From: Plasmopara viticola | Taxonomy: Eukaryota; Oomycota; Peronosporomycetes; Peronosporales; Peronosporaceae | DNA length: 64,000 nucleotides | Direction: 5' to 3' | NCBI GenBank assembly: GCA_001695595.3 | Contig: MBPM02000001.1 | Coordinates: forward strand, 1,488,001-1,552,000 | Shown: positions 21,806-31,600 of the stretch, in pieces | Position numbering within the stretch: the stretch's first letter is position 1 | Layout of the letters: each line of letters starts with the position of its first letter | Translations under genes and position numbers: made by a program | The notes under the pieces: model-generated | The model's database searches: none | Seen by the model: the letters and a program-made list of their open reading frames with translations, nothing else | Told to the model about the DNA's origin: nothing

Positions 21806-21955
21806 ATGCTAGGGCAACGAGTGCTGCGCAACATGACGCATTTAATCCGAAGGCATCGGTTTCTCATGCCATTAGCAACAGCGACAGCAGCTCTCTCTCG
21901 ATACGCGGGCATGGCGTTTCTTGATGCTGTGGTGCGTTCAAGCTCTCAGAATTAG
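21806..21955 (+). CDS. Hypothetical 49-aa ORF, possible mitochondrial presequence relic
   Basis: This divergent frame 82 bp upstream of the Bin3 start (MLGQRVLRNMTHLIRRHRFL..) is Arg-rich, lacks acidic residues at its start, and has an Ala/Ser-rich continuation, so it resembles a mitochondrial targeting sequence. Coding-like pieces continue in other frames to about 22200 (RTSAHGRNVAFNVKDL). It may be exon 1 of a small gene or a relic. The family is not recognised. Confidence 0.35.
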   Translation: MLGQRVLRNMTHLIRRHRFLMPLATATAALSRYAGMAFLDAVVRSSSQN

Positions 21956-22887
21956 CCTACAATCTTCCTAAATGGATATATGATTGAAGGTGACTTGCAG
22001 ACGCGTACCTCGGCACATGGCAGGAATGTCGCCTTCAATGTCAAAGATCTGGACTAATGCTAGAAGCTGGGTTTCTCAATGCAGATCAAGCGCTACTATT
22101 GAAAGAAAGATCTGATTGACCAGCGGGCGAAAGAGCTATCCGAGTCAGTCGCAGCGCTTCCAAAGGGCGCAACGGCAAGCAACGACATGTAAGCTTGGTG
22201 TGGCATGCTTACGTTAAAGACTTAAGTGCTACCATACAACTTAAAAATCGAGCAGATGGTGCAGTGACGATATTGAGTACCGTCAGCTTTGCCTCAAGGG
22301 CACATTAAAGCCTGGAAGTACCCTCTACTAGTGTACGATGGCGCATTAAGCTTCTCATTCAAGTATCTGACTCTTCGACATTCCTCGATGCCGAAAGATC
22401 CACGATCCGCCCCTGCGAACCAGAGTGATTCAGTGGCAAATGTGAAGTTTAGTGGATACATATCAATTGGTGCAGCGCGAACACGGGTAAGTTTGCCAGC
22501 ACATTTTGCATAAATATGAAATGAAAAGCCTAAAATGTGGACATTCACGCCACAAGAAAGAGGAGAAAGAAAGCTGTCATTTGTTGATGTGCTCCGTCAC
22601 GGCGAAGTAGCAAGTACGGCATTTTAAAGCAATTTATCACGCTTTTAAACTTGTGATGACAAGGCTACACTTAAAAAAAAAGGCTTTTACACTCGAGAAC
22701 GAGCTGGCGAAAGCCATGAGTGTATCCTGGGCAGATTTGCCTTTGATTGTTGATGCTCTCGGTGGGTGCCGTACCACCTCTTGCACATACGCCAGTGACC
22801 ATTTTAAGGCGTACTTAAATGACAGTGACCAATAGTTAGACTGGAGAGATCACGCTGGACAACTTTGTTCGATAGGGCATCACCACT
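21956..22887. other. Interval with weak coding-like debris
   Basis: Short plus-strand frames occur, such as LENELAKAMSVSWADLPLIV near 22700. None can be assigned. They might be upstream remains of the Na+/H+ exchanger relic that follows, but do not match the family as I know it. Confidence 0.3.
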
Positions 22888-23771
22888 TATCTGGAATTTT
22901 ACATGATCCTTGAAATGCATGCTGGATACGTCGCAACTTTTGACGATATTAATTGGCACTTCATTTGTATGACATTTGTGGCCTGTGTCGCAGCTCGCTT
23001 CTTTAACATTTTTTTTTCCACTTTTACATCTTTCCAACTGCTCACGGGGATTCTGATCAAACTCTAATCGAGTAGATGAGTGTAATGTGCTTTGTTGCGC
23101 TACGTGGATCCATCGCTTTCACACTTGCAAAACTTGGAATTACATCGTCATCTCGTAAAATCAACTACGCTCGTTGTGATTTTGTTAACGACTATTGTGA
23201 TTGGTAGACTCACGGGTCCCTTTATCCTTCAACTTCATCTTACGAACTATCTTAGTGCATTACGACAAGCTGAGCTTAACATCAAGGGATACTTAAGCGC
23301 TGAGGAGGATCGAGCAAAGTTTTACAACGCAGCATGTGTCACCTCGGAATTCTAATACCTCAGTGCAGATAGGCACTCGTGAATCTACAGAAGGAGCTGC
23401 TACGCAAAGGCAGGAAATTAAAGTAGAAGATGACCCTGTGTTAACATCACGACCACAATTTTTGAGACGAGGATTATAGTGATGACGAGTTTAAAGAAGA
23501 CTCACCAGCTCAGCGAGGCGACACTATGACTGGTGCGTTTATTTGCAACTGGCACACCTTTGACTCGACGTATATGCAACCGGAATTTGGTGGCCGGCGG
23601 TCTCCTTTGAACTTGGTGCCTATTGTCGAAGCAATTGAAGTGCCCAGAGAGGAGAAGGCACTAGCGCAAACTTTATTTTATCTTGATGATGCATCAAATA
23701 TTGGTTCTTCAGCCTCATCACATCAAACCAGCATAAACTCGCTTAAGCTGAACCTACTACACAAATTTTAA
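22888..23771 (+). pseudogene. Na+/H+ exchanger (CPA1/NHE) pseudogene, C-terminal part
   Basis: Three plus-strand frames in succession match the end of a CPA1 cation/proton exchanger. 22891-23067 gives the TFDDINWHFICMTFVACVAARFFN segment in part, ending in a stop. About 23075-23130 gives VMCFVALRGSIAFTLAK, the conserved (F/L)RG-A-(I/F)AF-A membrane motif. 23092-23355 in another frame gives HLVKSTTLVVILLTTIVIGR and LTGPF, the last membrane span. The cytosolic tail follows in further frames and ends with FDSTYMQPEFGGRR, typical of NHE C-termini, up to 23771. At least three frameshifts and no N-terminal half are seen, so this is a relic. The family exports or compartmentalises protons in exchange for Na+/K+. 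Confidence 0.7.
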
Positions 23772-24000
23772 GCTATCACACGCAATACGCATCCGTCTCT
23801 TAATGTGTACTTACTTACAAGGTAGGGATGCAGCAAACATTTTTGTACAATTGACCCTCGATAAATAATGTCACTATGTATTTACAATTTTTTCTTCTTT
23901 GATAATAATGTCCTTTGTTTAATTTTTTAGCAACCGCAAACAAAACTATTCCGCCCTTTCAACTGCAATCTTTTCAGTATTAATAGAAGAAACGCATAGT

Positions 24001-24324
24001 ATTGTATTGTATTGTATTACGTTATCGCGTTGCCAAGTTATGCACGTGCTAGGCTCTATGGCTAGTCCACGGCATAGAGTGGTGTCCGCATACGTCGGGT
24101 CTCGTTCGGCGGGCAGTGCAGCCAGCACCAAGGCCGTGAGGGTCTTCCATTATTTTGTGTAGTTCTGACTTGGTAAGAGCCCAGGTGGCGCCCTGATGCT
24201 GGAGACCGTCGCGTCGAGGGTGAGACTCGTTAGAGACCTGCAGATGCCCGAGAGCACCTGCCCGACGCGCGCGAGCATTTAGCCCCCGCGCTTGGAAGGA
24301 GGGCGTCACCCCAACCTTTTCCGA
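24001..24324 (-). mobile_element. SINE-like retroposon, copy 1
   Basis: A 324-bp element is bounded by perfect 11-bp direct repeats AAACGCATAGT (23990-24000 and 24325-24335). Read on the minus strand it begins TTTCGGAAAAGGTTGGGG and ends in a pentanucleotide tail (ATACA)n near 24001-24020. Its body is GC-rich, unlike the surroundings. A second copy lies at 26705-27026 in opposite orientation. Variable-length target duplications plus a short tandem 3' tail and no coding capacity fit a SINE. I do not see convincing Pol III A/B boxes. Confidence 0.8.
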
Positions 24325-24339
24325 AAACGCATAGTCAAC

Positions 24340-25490
24340 CTAGAATTGCGTCAAACTGCTGATGCAACGTTGGCCTTGCGATTGGAAGATAACGGAATAT
24401 ATACCCACTCAACCGGAGTTCGCGCTTTGCGCGATAGAAGCTCTGAATTTGCAAGCATCTAGTCTGGGAGATCTATTTTCTCACCGAATTTCGTTTAAGC
24501 GAAGGATAACTGTACGTACAGCCTGGAAACAACGTTGTAAGCGTGAATGGAGGCATATCGACGTCCAACTATCACGTGTTGGTAATGTTGAACGTAGCGA
24601 AAAAAAAGCGCTACCCACTTTCGTTCCATGCGGATCGACAGGGTGCTCCAGTTTAATTTGTAAAGCTTCCTCAAACAGAGGGAAGAAAGATATTTATTGA
24701 CACACCCTTCGTGATAAGTGCTGTGTGACCCTGTGACACCTGGCAACCGCTGTTGTAAACCCTGAGCTCACGCGGAAAAATTGACAACAGGAACTTTTGC
24801 AAAAAGCATAAGTTGGAAAAATACATTGTCGCGAGCATTGTGAACTGCTCATTCAACTCGCTGTCACGAATATGCCTAAAATATGGCTTTGCATGTGCTT
24901 TTAGAAGCTTCGAAGATCCGCGAGTATCCGTTGTCTAAAACGCACTTATTTTTCCGCTACTTGGGATGTTTTGGGGCTCGTGCATGAAGATGAAAAGGCT
25001 TTGTCCGATGGGGTTTGACGTTACCACACTGTACTTGCGTGATACACACCTTTTTTTTCATATACGGGTGCCGGATGAAGCTTGCTATTTACATCACATT
25101 CTTCGTCGATGCTTGATGATTTGGCATACCAAATGCACTCGCGACTACCTCGAAGGATTCAGCTGTCATTACTGGTATTGCGGTGGATTAAGCAAAATGA
25201 TTTGTTGTTAGCATGTCAAAATGTGCTGGCTCAGTCAATTCTAGAAAGTTTTACCGAGCGAGAGCACATACGAATGAAACTGCTACAGTCAGGAAACGTT
25301 AGAAAAAGCTGAGATTCAAATCTTAGCGGAAATATGCTTCTTTTACGCTTGACATCGACATGGGAGACGGCACATCCATTAAATTACCAGTACCACCGGA
25401 CGATAGCCCTATCAAGCTTGCATCAACTTTCTGCACACAACACAAGCTTGGCCAAGAAAACGCACAAGCGCTAGCGCAATTATAAGAGCT
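24340..25490 (+). pseudogene. Decayed gene with repeated FCxxHxL module
   Basis: Coding-like plus-strand pieces in changing frames occur between the SINE and the MITE. Two pieces share a module: NFCKKHKLEKYIVASIV (about 24790-24840) and DMGDGTSIKLPVPPDD followed by LASTFCTQHKLGQENAQAL (about 25347-25485). The pattern [G-D-G...(L)PV..dD.p..LA] then FCxxHxL looks like a small beta-grasp-type repeat. Between them is a helical piece (RIQLSLLVLRWIKQNDLLL). The upstream frame at 24362-24700 (112 codons) may belong to it. I cannot name the protein. Frameshifts and stops indicate a pseudogene. Confidence 0.4.
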
Positions 25491-25693
25491 CTAATCCACT
25501 TGATTACGCGTTTAGAAGTCAACAATGTCGATTTGATACGGCAAGAAACTTTCTTGTATCTTGACACAATCATACTTAACAAAAACTCTAAAGCAAAACA
25601 TTGCTATGCTTGGTCTCTTACACCTCGACTCACATATTCCGTCAAAGCCATGGCCTGGCCTCTATGTGGCTGTTCTTTCGCAATATGTCCGAA

Positions 25694-26270
25694 GGGAGCC
25701 GCCCAGTTTTCGCTAGCTTCCGCCCCCCCTAACCCCGATACACAACGGTGATTGGCCACAGTTGCCCAAAAATAAATCCAAGGACTGTAACCTCCAACGC
25801 AAATGTGAAAGATTGCGCATCGCATCGTCATCTCTAACTCTCTGTCTGTATCGACATGCCCTAGGTTCTGGTGCTGACTGGGAGCACTTTACGTGGCCAC
25901 CTGAGGTTACTGCGCAGCAGCTAGAGGAGCTGAAAGCATTGACGGAAGTGAAGCACGGTAATGTCGGTGGTGTCAAGGCACACGCTAACACCGTCTGGAG
26001 GCATTTTGGCATTGATGCATGCCTGCGTTAGAATACGTGCTCTTAATAGTCCTCAAATAAATGTGTTTTCCTCTCTCAAAGTGACTGCAGCAGATTGTGC
26101 ATTCAAATTGACATGGGTAAAAAGTAGATTCGAGCAAAGCTGCCTTTTGTATATTTTGTCACGAAAGAGGTATTTATAGCCAATCACCGTTGTATATTGG
26201 GGTTAGGGGTTCTATATAATCGCAGACTTGGTGGAAGTTAGCGAAAACTGGGTGGAAGTTAGCGGCTCCC
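25694..26270. mobile_element. MULE-like MITE, 577 bp, 9-bp TSD
   Basis: Perfect 9-bp direct repeats ATGTCCGAA flank it (25685-25693 and 26271-26279). Ends are inverted repeats: GGGAGCCGC at 25694-25702 and GCGGCTCCC at 26262-26270. The TIRs extend inward about 65-95 bp and share 'cagttttcgct', 'cccctaacccc' and 'caacggtgattggc'. Relative to the right arm the left TIR has lost a short segment. A 9-bp duplication with long TIRs is characteristic of Mutator-like elements. The interior has a 90-codon plus-strand frame (25762-26031) of unknown identity. Confidence 0.88.
25762..26031 (+). CDS. Hypothetical ORF inside MULE-like MITE
   Basis: 89 residues. The C-terminal two thirds (DWEHFTWPPEVTAQQLEELK, then HGNVGGVKAHAN) have coding-like composition with a helical region. 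No transposase DDE or zinc motif is visible. It could be a captured host gene fragment, as MULEs often carry. An equally long minus-strand frame overlaps, so chance is not excluded. Confidence 0.3.
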   Translation: MPKNKSKDCNLQRKCERLRIASSSLTLCLYRHALGSGADWEHFTWPPEVTAQQLEELKALTEVKHGNVGGVKAHANTVWRHFGIDACLR

Positions 26271-26279
26271 ATGTCCGAA

Positions 26280-26692
26280 TTATTTGGATGTCTCAAAGTC
26301 GAACTAATGTCTGGAATTGGACATCAGTGAGTGCGTGCAAATACACCAAAGGCCATCCATGACGCGGATTATCGACAAGCTGTAAGAGTGCACAACTGGT
26401 CTTAATCTACGGGAATATTTGTTTACTTTAATTTCACATACGCTTGTAGTCTTGAATGTATCAACTCTGGCTTCAAAATTGCAGTCCTACTAAATGTTAA
26501 AGCGCTCAAGTGGCTTTGCAGTCTATCTGTTACGGCACATTTCTTATCAAAATTCAGCAGAATAAAGTTATTACATTGAGCAACAGCAGCGCCAAAATTT
26601 GTTTCTTAAAGTTGGCCTCTAATGCTCGCATCACTTTTGTTACTGCGTCATTGCCACCATAATGATGCAAAAAACTCAAAATTACAAAAGAC
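26280..26692. other. Short gene-free interval
   Basis: AT-rich, no gene or repeat seen. Confidence 0.4.
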
Positions 26693-26704
26693 TACCCTTA
26701 GTAT

Positions 26705-27026
26705 TTTCGGGAAAAGGTTGGGGTGACGCCCTCCTTCCAAGCGCGGGGGCTTAATGCTCGCGCGCTTCGGGCAGGTATTCTCGGGCATCTGCAGGTCTCT
26801 AACGAGTCTCACCCTCGACGCGACGGTCTCCAGTACCAAGGCGCCACCTGGGCTCTTACCAAGTCAGAGATAAACAAATAATGGAAGACCCTCACGACCT
26901 CGGTGCTGGCTGCACTGCCCGCCGAACGAGACCCGACGTATGCGGACACCACTCTATGCCGTGGACTAGCCAGACTGAGCCTAGCACGTGCATAACTTGT
27001 CAACGCGATAACGTGATACAATACAA
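26705..27026 (+). mobile_element. SINE-like retroposon, copy 2
   Basis: A 322-bp element with perfect 12-bp target duplications TACCCTTAGTAT (26693-26704 and 27027-27038). It begins TTTCGGGAAAAGGTTGGGG and ends in ATACAATACAA. It is about 90% identical to the complement of 24001-24324 by eye. With copy 1 it forms an inverted pair 2.4 kb apart. Confidence 0.85.
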
Positions 27027-27038
27027 TACCCTTAGTAT

Positions 27039-28200
27039 GCACTGCAAAAACCGTATGTACCTTTATACAATCCGTCATGAGATGAGTGCACTGTCTCACA
27101 CATTAGTCCCAATGTTCTCTTCGTTTGACACATAAAATCTCAACATGACTAACCCGCTCCCGGCAGCAAAGCTGGAAGCTATATGATGGTCATCACGATC
27201 ATGGACGATCAATTCATGTTAATATGTCGAATCCAAGCCGCTGTGAAAGCCTTGTGCAATTAGCTGCTTTGTGGTGGACAATTTTTTCACAAATATGCTT
27301 AATATAATTTACAGGATTTTTTACTTGCAGCAAAATGTCCTGTTAATTATATTAAGCATATTTCAGATCGAACTTGTATCCATGATTCATTACGCTGCAT
27401 ACTTATAAATCGCGAATGACAGCCTCCCAAGGATTTTTTTTATATGTTTTGAGCCTGTCTTTATGTTGTGATCAAAAACACTTTTCGATAGTGTAGCTCA
27501 GAGCACTTCTTAAGGTCCATGAACTGGTTCTTTAGCGAGTTCGGTTACCACATTTTTAGGTTTACAAGTAGACATTTTGATTGACGTCTTCAGAGTAAGC
27601 ATAACTATCTATCCGCGCTGGAGCCCAAACGAATCTTGAGAGATTTCGCAGACACTTTTCATCATTGTATTGAATCAGTGTTTGTAGCTGCCTTTTATGC
27701 AGTCTATGTGTGTGTCCAATAAAAGATCACAAAGAGTTCAAGTTGCAACTGTCTTTCGAATGAAAACAAACAAATTCAGTAAAAGTCGGAAGGCAACGCA
27801 AAACCTATGCGTACCTGGACGACATTTATTCGTATTCGTTGCAGTGCACCGGTTCTTTTGATTTCAACTAATGCCTTTTATGCATACTTTGCCATACATA
27901 ATCTTTCTCTTGCGACGAATTGCGTGTTTTCTCGTCGTCTTGTCAGGTTTGGTAGCACTTGAATCCATGCAAGAAGAATCAACGCAGTAAAAAATTAAGC
28001 CACAAACTAACTGCAATTCTAGCAAGGTTTTCGTGTGGAGCGAGCAAGCCGTAAACAAGAATATATGAGAATTGTATATCAAATAGTTCTAAGATATCTA
28101 AATTTGTAGCAGGGTTCGGTCGGAATCGCGCGCATTCGTTAAGGTATTAAGTGCAGCAGAGTAATCAACCGACTAACCAAGGCAAGCGTCCAGCTTAATG
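27039..28200. other. Gene-free AT-rich interval with hairpin
   Basis: No gene is seen. The only structure is the inverted repeat at 27291-27363, listed separately. Confidence 0.5.
27291..27363. repeat. Near-perfect 26-bp inverted repeat (hairpin)
   Basis: The left arm 27291-27316 (starts AAATATGCTTAATATAATT) and right arm 27338-27363 are complementary in 25 of 26 positions, with a 21-nt loop. A transcript would fold into a small-RNA-precursor-like hairpin and the DNA could extrude a cruciform. No flanking duplication is evident. It may be a tiny fold-back element. Confidence 0.8.
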
Positions 28201-28490
28201 TTAAACCATCAGAATAATCCAGAAGCCTAGCAAGCGACCACCAAATAGGCTTAATGCTTGAAAAAGATATAAGGTAGCGCGAGGTGCGACGAATAGAAAC
28301 AAAAAAAAACGATTGGTCTGTTGGTCACGCTTTCTGGCCACATACCAGCCAGTCGGTGGTTGATTTGGTAATCCAAATGGTATGGATAAAGCTGTGAGCC
28401 ACGAATTGAGATAGAGGCAGAGACATGTGCCAAACATTGGTGTTACAACCTCCGAAAAGAGCATATGCTATAGAAAACACTTTCATCTTC
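28201..28490 (-). pseudogene. Possible multi-pass membrane protein relic (TLC-like)
   Basis: The minus-strand frame from 28464 (LFSEVVTPMFGTCLCLYLNS) shows hydrophobic stretches (LYLNSWLTALSIPFGLP, FFLFLFVAPRATLYLFQAL, GRLLGFWIILMV). The order (L)xSExxTPxx resembles the TLC-domain signature (E.STPF.). An overlapping frame supplies a basic upstream piece. Evidence is weak and the N-terminus is missing. Confidence 0.3.
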
Positions 28491-28619
28491 CCTTCAACTT
28501 TGATTAAGCGACGAAATTTGCCGCCACAACTGAGGAAAGGCTTTAAATTGCGACAGCGACTGTATTTCTTTCTAGGGTTCTTCCGAGGTATCTTATTACG
28601 CATACCTGCCACTTGTAGA

Positions 28620-31600
28620 CCCGTAGCACGATAATTTTTTGACTACATTTGGGGGTAATTGAGCTCAAATATAGCAATCCAATTTCATGTAAAGACGGTG
28701 TCGATCCCCCCCACTATGATTTAGATTGCAAAATTCAAGATAAGAAAGAGCGAGTAGGATCGCTTTGTCAGCTTTCAGTAAAACATTTGGCATGATTTTA
28801 CGATGATGACCAAAGAAAGCAAAGAAGGCGGATAGTCTGCCCGATCATTAAAAAGATGAAATAAGCCAACATAAAGTCACCTCTTGCCACGAAGACTGAA
28901 TCTGTATCTAAGGCGGTGAGTACACAGTAAATTAACCGTCATAAGAGCTCACAGGCTGAACAGGCGCTAAAGCAGTCAAGACTATACCGCGGAGAATACG
29001 TCCAAAAGGTTTCGTTCGCCCAATTGTCCACAAACATTTCTACCTTCTCGTGAAGACGAGGATAAGGAACACGTCGAGTGCTTTGGCGAGCATTCCACTG
29101 GATCTTCATCTGCCAAGATGGCAAATAGAGACACGATTACTTCACCGGCTTTACTGGACAGAAGTAACATTTAATTGTTTTGGACCTATTGCTTAACTTG
29201 TTGACCACGAGTGAGCTTCTGAAAGCTCAAGCGGTTGTCAACCTTATCGGCTATAGACATACTTAACAGAGCGTTGAAAAAATTGTCTAATTTGTTGGTC
29301 ATGCGTAAAGCCTCACCGACCAATAATCTAATTCTCAGCAATCTCTTGCAACAAGAGCCGTCCTTGGATACCCTCGTTTACGGTGCCATTAATGTTAAGG
29401 ATAAGAGCCCAGGAAGAGCCCTGCTGTATTCCAAGGGACCGCAGTCACTAATGCTGCTGGGAATGGATTTTACAAATTGCTTACCGCTCGATCTAAACAT
29501 AGCTCGCCATCGCACTTGAAATTTTGCGCAATCTTCGAGTACTGACATTAACTAAGACGAGAAGCTTCCATTACCCGGCCAATTACAGTTAGCGGTATGC
29601 CCATCTGCTTTGTGCACCACAAAGAACACTTTTTGAGTGAGGTAATGCTTGGCAACAGAAACAGTTTTTGGTTTTGTGCTACTTAATTCACAGTGACTAT
29701 GCGCACACCCTAACAAAAGTCTCAAATCAAGCTGAGCTTATATGTTGAGCGCTTGAAAAAGTAGAGACGCGGTGCTATGAGGTTTTTGCGAAGTGTCTCA
29801 TTCTTTCACTTTTTTAAACCATTGCAAGTCGCTTAACTAACCCAGCATAATTGCTTCAAGGTTGGTGCGGACTAAAATCTGAAGAGACAAGCGATCGTGA
29901 GTGTCTCGCGGTATTTTGGACACACATGAAAGCGTTAAGCCTTGGAGAAAAACCTACTCTCGGAGCTAGATCTTCCATATCCTGTCTTAGCACTTGGACG
30001 AAGCTGAGACATTCACAAGTAACCGTTCGCTGAGGCAGCGTTATTGAAACACCTAGTAAGCAAATACTTAGTGCGTTAAAGACATTTAATCATCGATACA
30101 TTGCTTCTTCGACACACCAAAATCACGCAAAGAGTTTTCACGATGTGTAATAGCTTAAACATATCGGTCTTTGCGCTTGCGTTTTTCGTAGAAGTTTGAT
30201 TTGATTTGACGGTCAAAAAGAGCCAAATCGACTCGCGTCCTAACGTCTTCTTCACGAGAAACATTCACATCCAAGTGACTAAGTGTACGATGAGTCAGCA
30301 TTGGCGGGTTTGCCTCTGCTTCTTCGTGGCAATCAGGGACCCTTGGAACGCTTAAAGGAGATAAAGAATTTAAGATATAGAAGTGGTGAGTTTAGAAGTC
30401 AAATAAACTTCTCGTATCCAGCGCAAATATTTCGAGCTAGTCCAAAACACCCTTTGTAGTGGACTCCAGGTTTGGCCAGGAATTCTGGGTGCACACCTAT
30501 CTGATTACAATGCCCCTAGATTTCGTATAGTAACGATGGCTGCTGCGAGCTACCGGATCTTAATGACAAGTCAAAGTGCAAAAGAGCGCCTTAGAGAGAT
30601 GTTATGAGCTACTTACGACAGAGGTTGGAGTCCTGAGAATCGTGATTCTTCTAAGGACGAGATTCAAAGCATCGAGTTATTTCGAGATGCATATGATGTA
30701 CGCAAATTTTTGCAATTTCAAGATCCGAGAGAGACATTAAAGCTAGGATTATCCTCCTATGGTATCCCCAATTTTCAAATGTCAAATACGTTTATGTTGT
30801 CTAGTAGTATCTTTTATCGCTTTAAGCGAACACGCTTAATCAACCCCCACCATGTTTATCAAAGCTTTTGTTTCATCAATTTGCTGATGCAGTCGCAACT
30901 TTTGACCGTTTCAAAAATAAAGTCATCTTTCCGCAAATCAAAGAACTCAAGTTGCTAGCTGTCTTCTTTAAGTGAGCGGGTTTTCAAGCTCCTACCAAAC
31001 AAATCTCAATAATTCCTGTGCTTTCAAGAGGTCAGATAGCATTAAAGCTAATTTACATAGAAGGATGTGTGGCCCGTTGATGCATATACTGCAAAATTGA
31101 CTGCAAAATTTACTATTGACATATTTACGGTCCGCGTATGCAAAATTGGCGTAGTTCGTGTTAGTACCGATGACTCCATTAAGACCCTATGATGGGCTGA
31201 AATCGTATGCATTTGCTTGAATTTGACAGCCGGCAAACGGATTTTCTGGCACAATACGGTTGCTATAAATTTATATTGCTTAGTTGGGATAGAAGACCGA
31301 CGACTGCGACAAATAATTGCTGTTGATACGACTTCTTCAGGAGCAGTTGCAAATTCCTGGGTGCTTTTAAACAGAAAATAACGTCAGCTAGAACGCAAAT
31401 TGCGCAACAACATACAGTGTTGATTTCGGGTGCAATACCGGGGGATACGACTAAAAATAGTGAAAAAATCCACGCCGATTAACAAATCGTATAAGAGCTG
31501 TAACAAACACCTAAATCAGGCTTGTTATTGTATCACGAAGATTCTGAGATACATAAGGTGCACGCCTTAAATGTCGTCACCAGGCTACTTTGTCCGAGTA

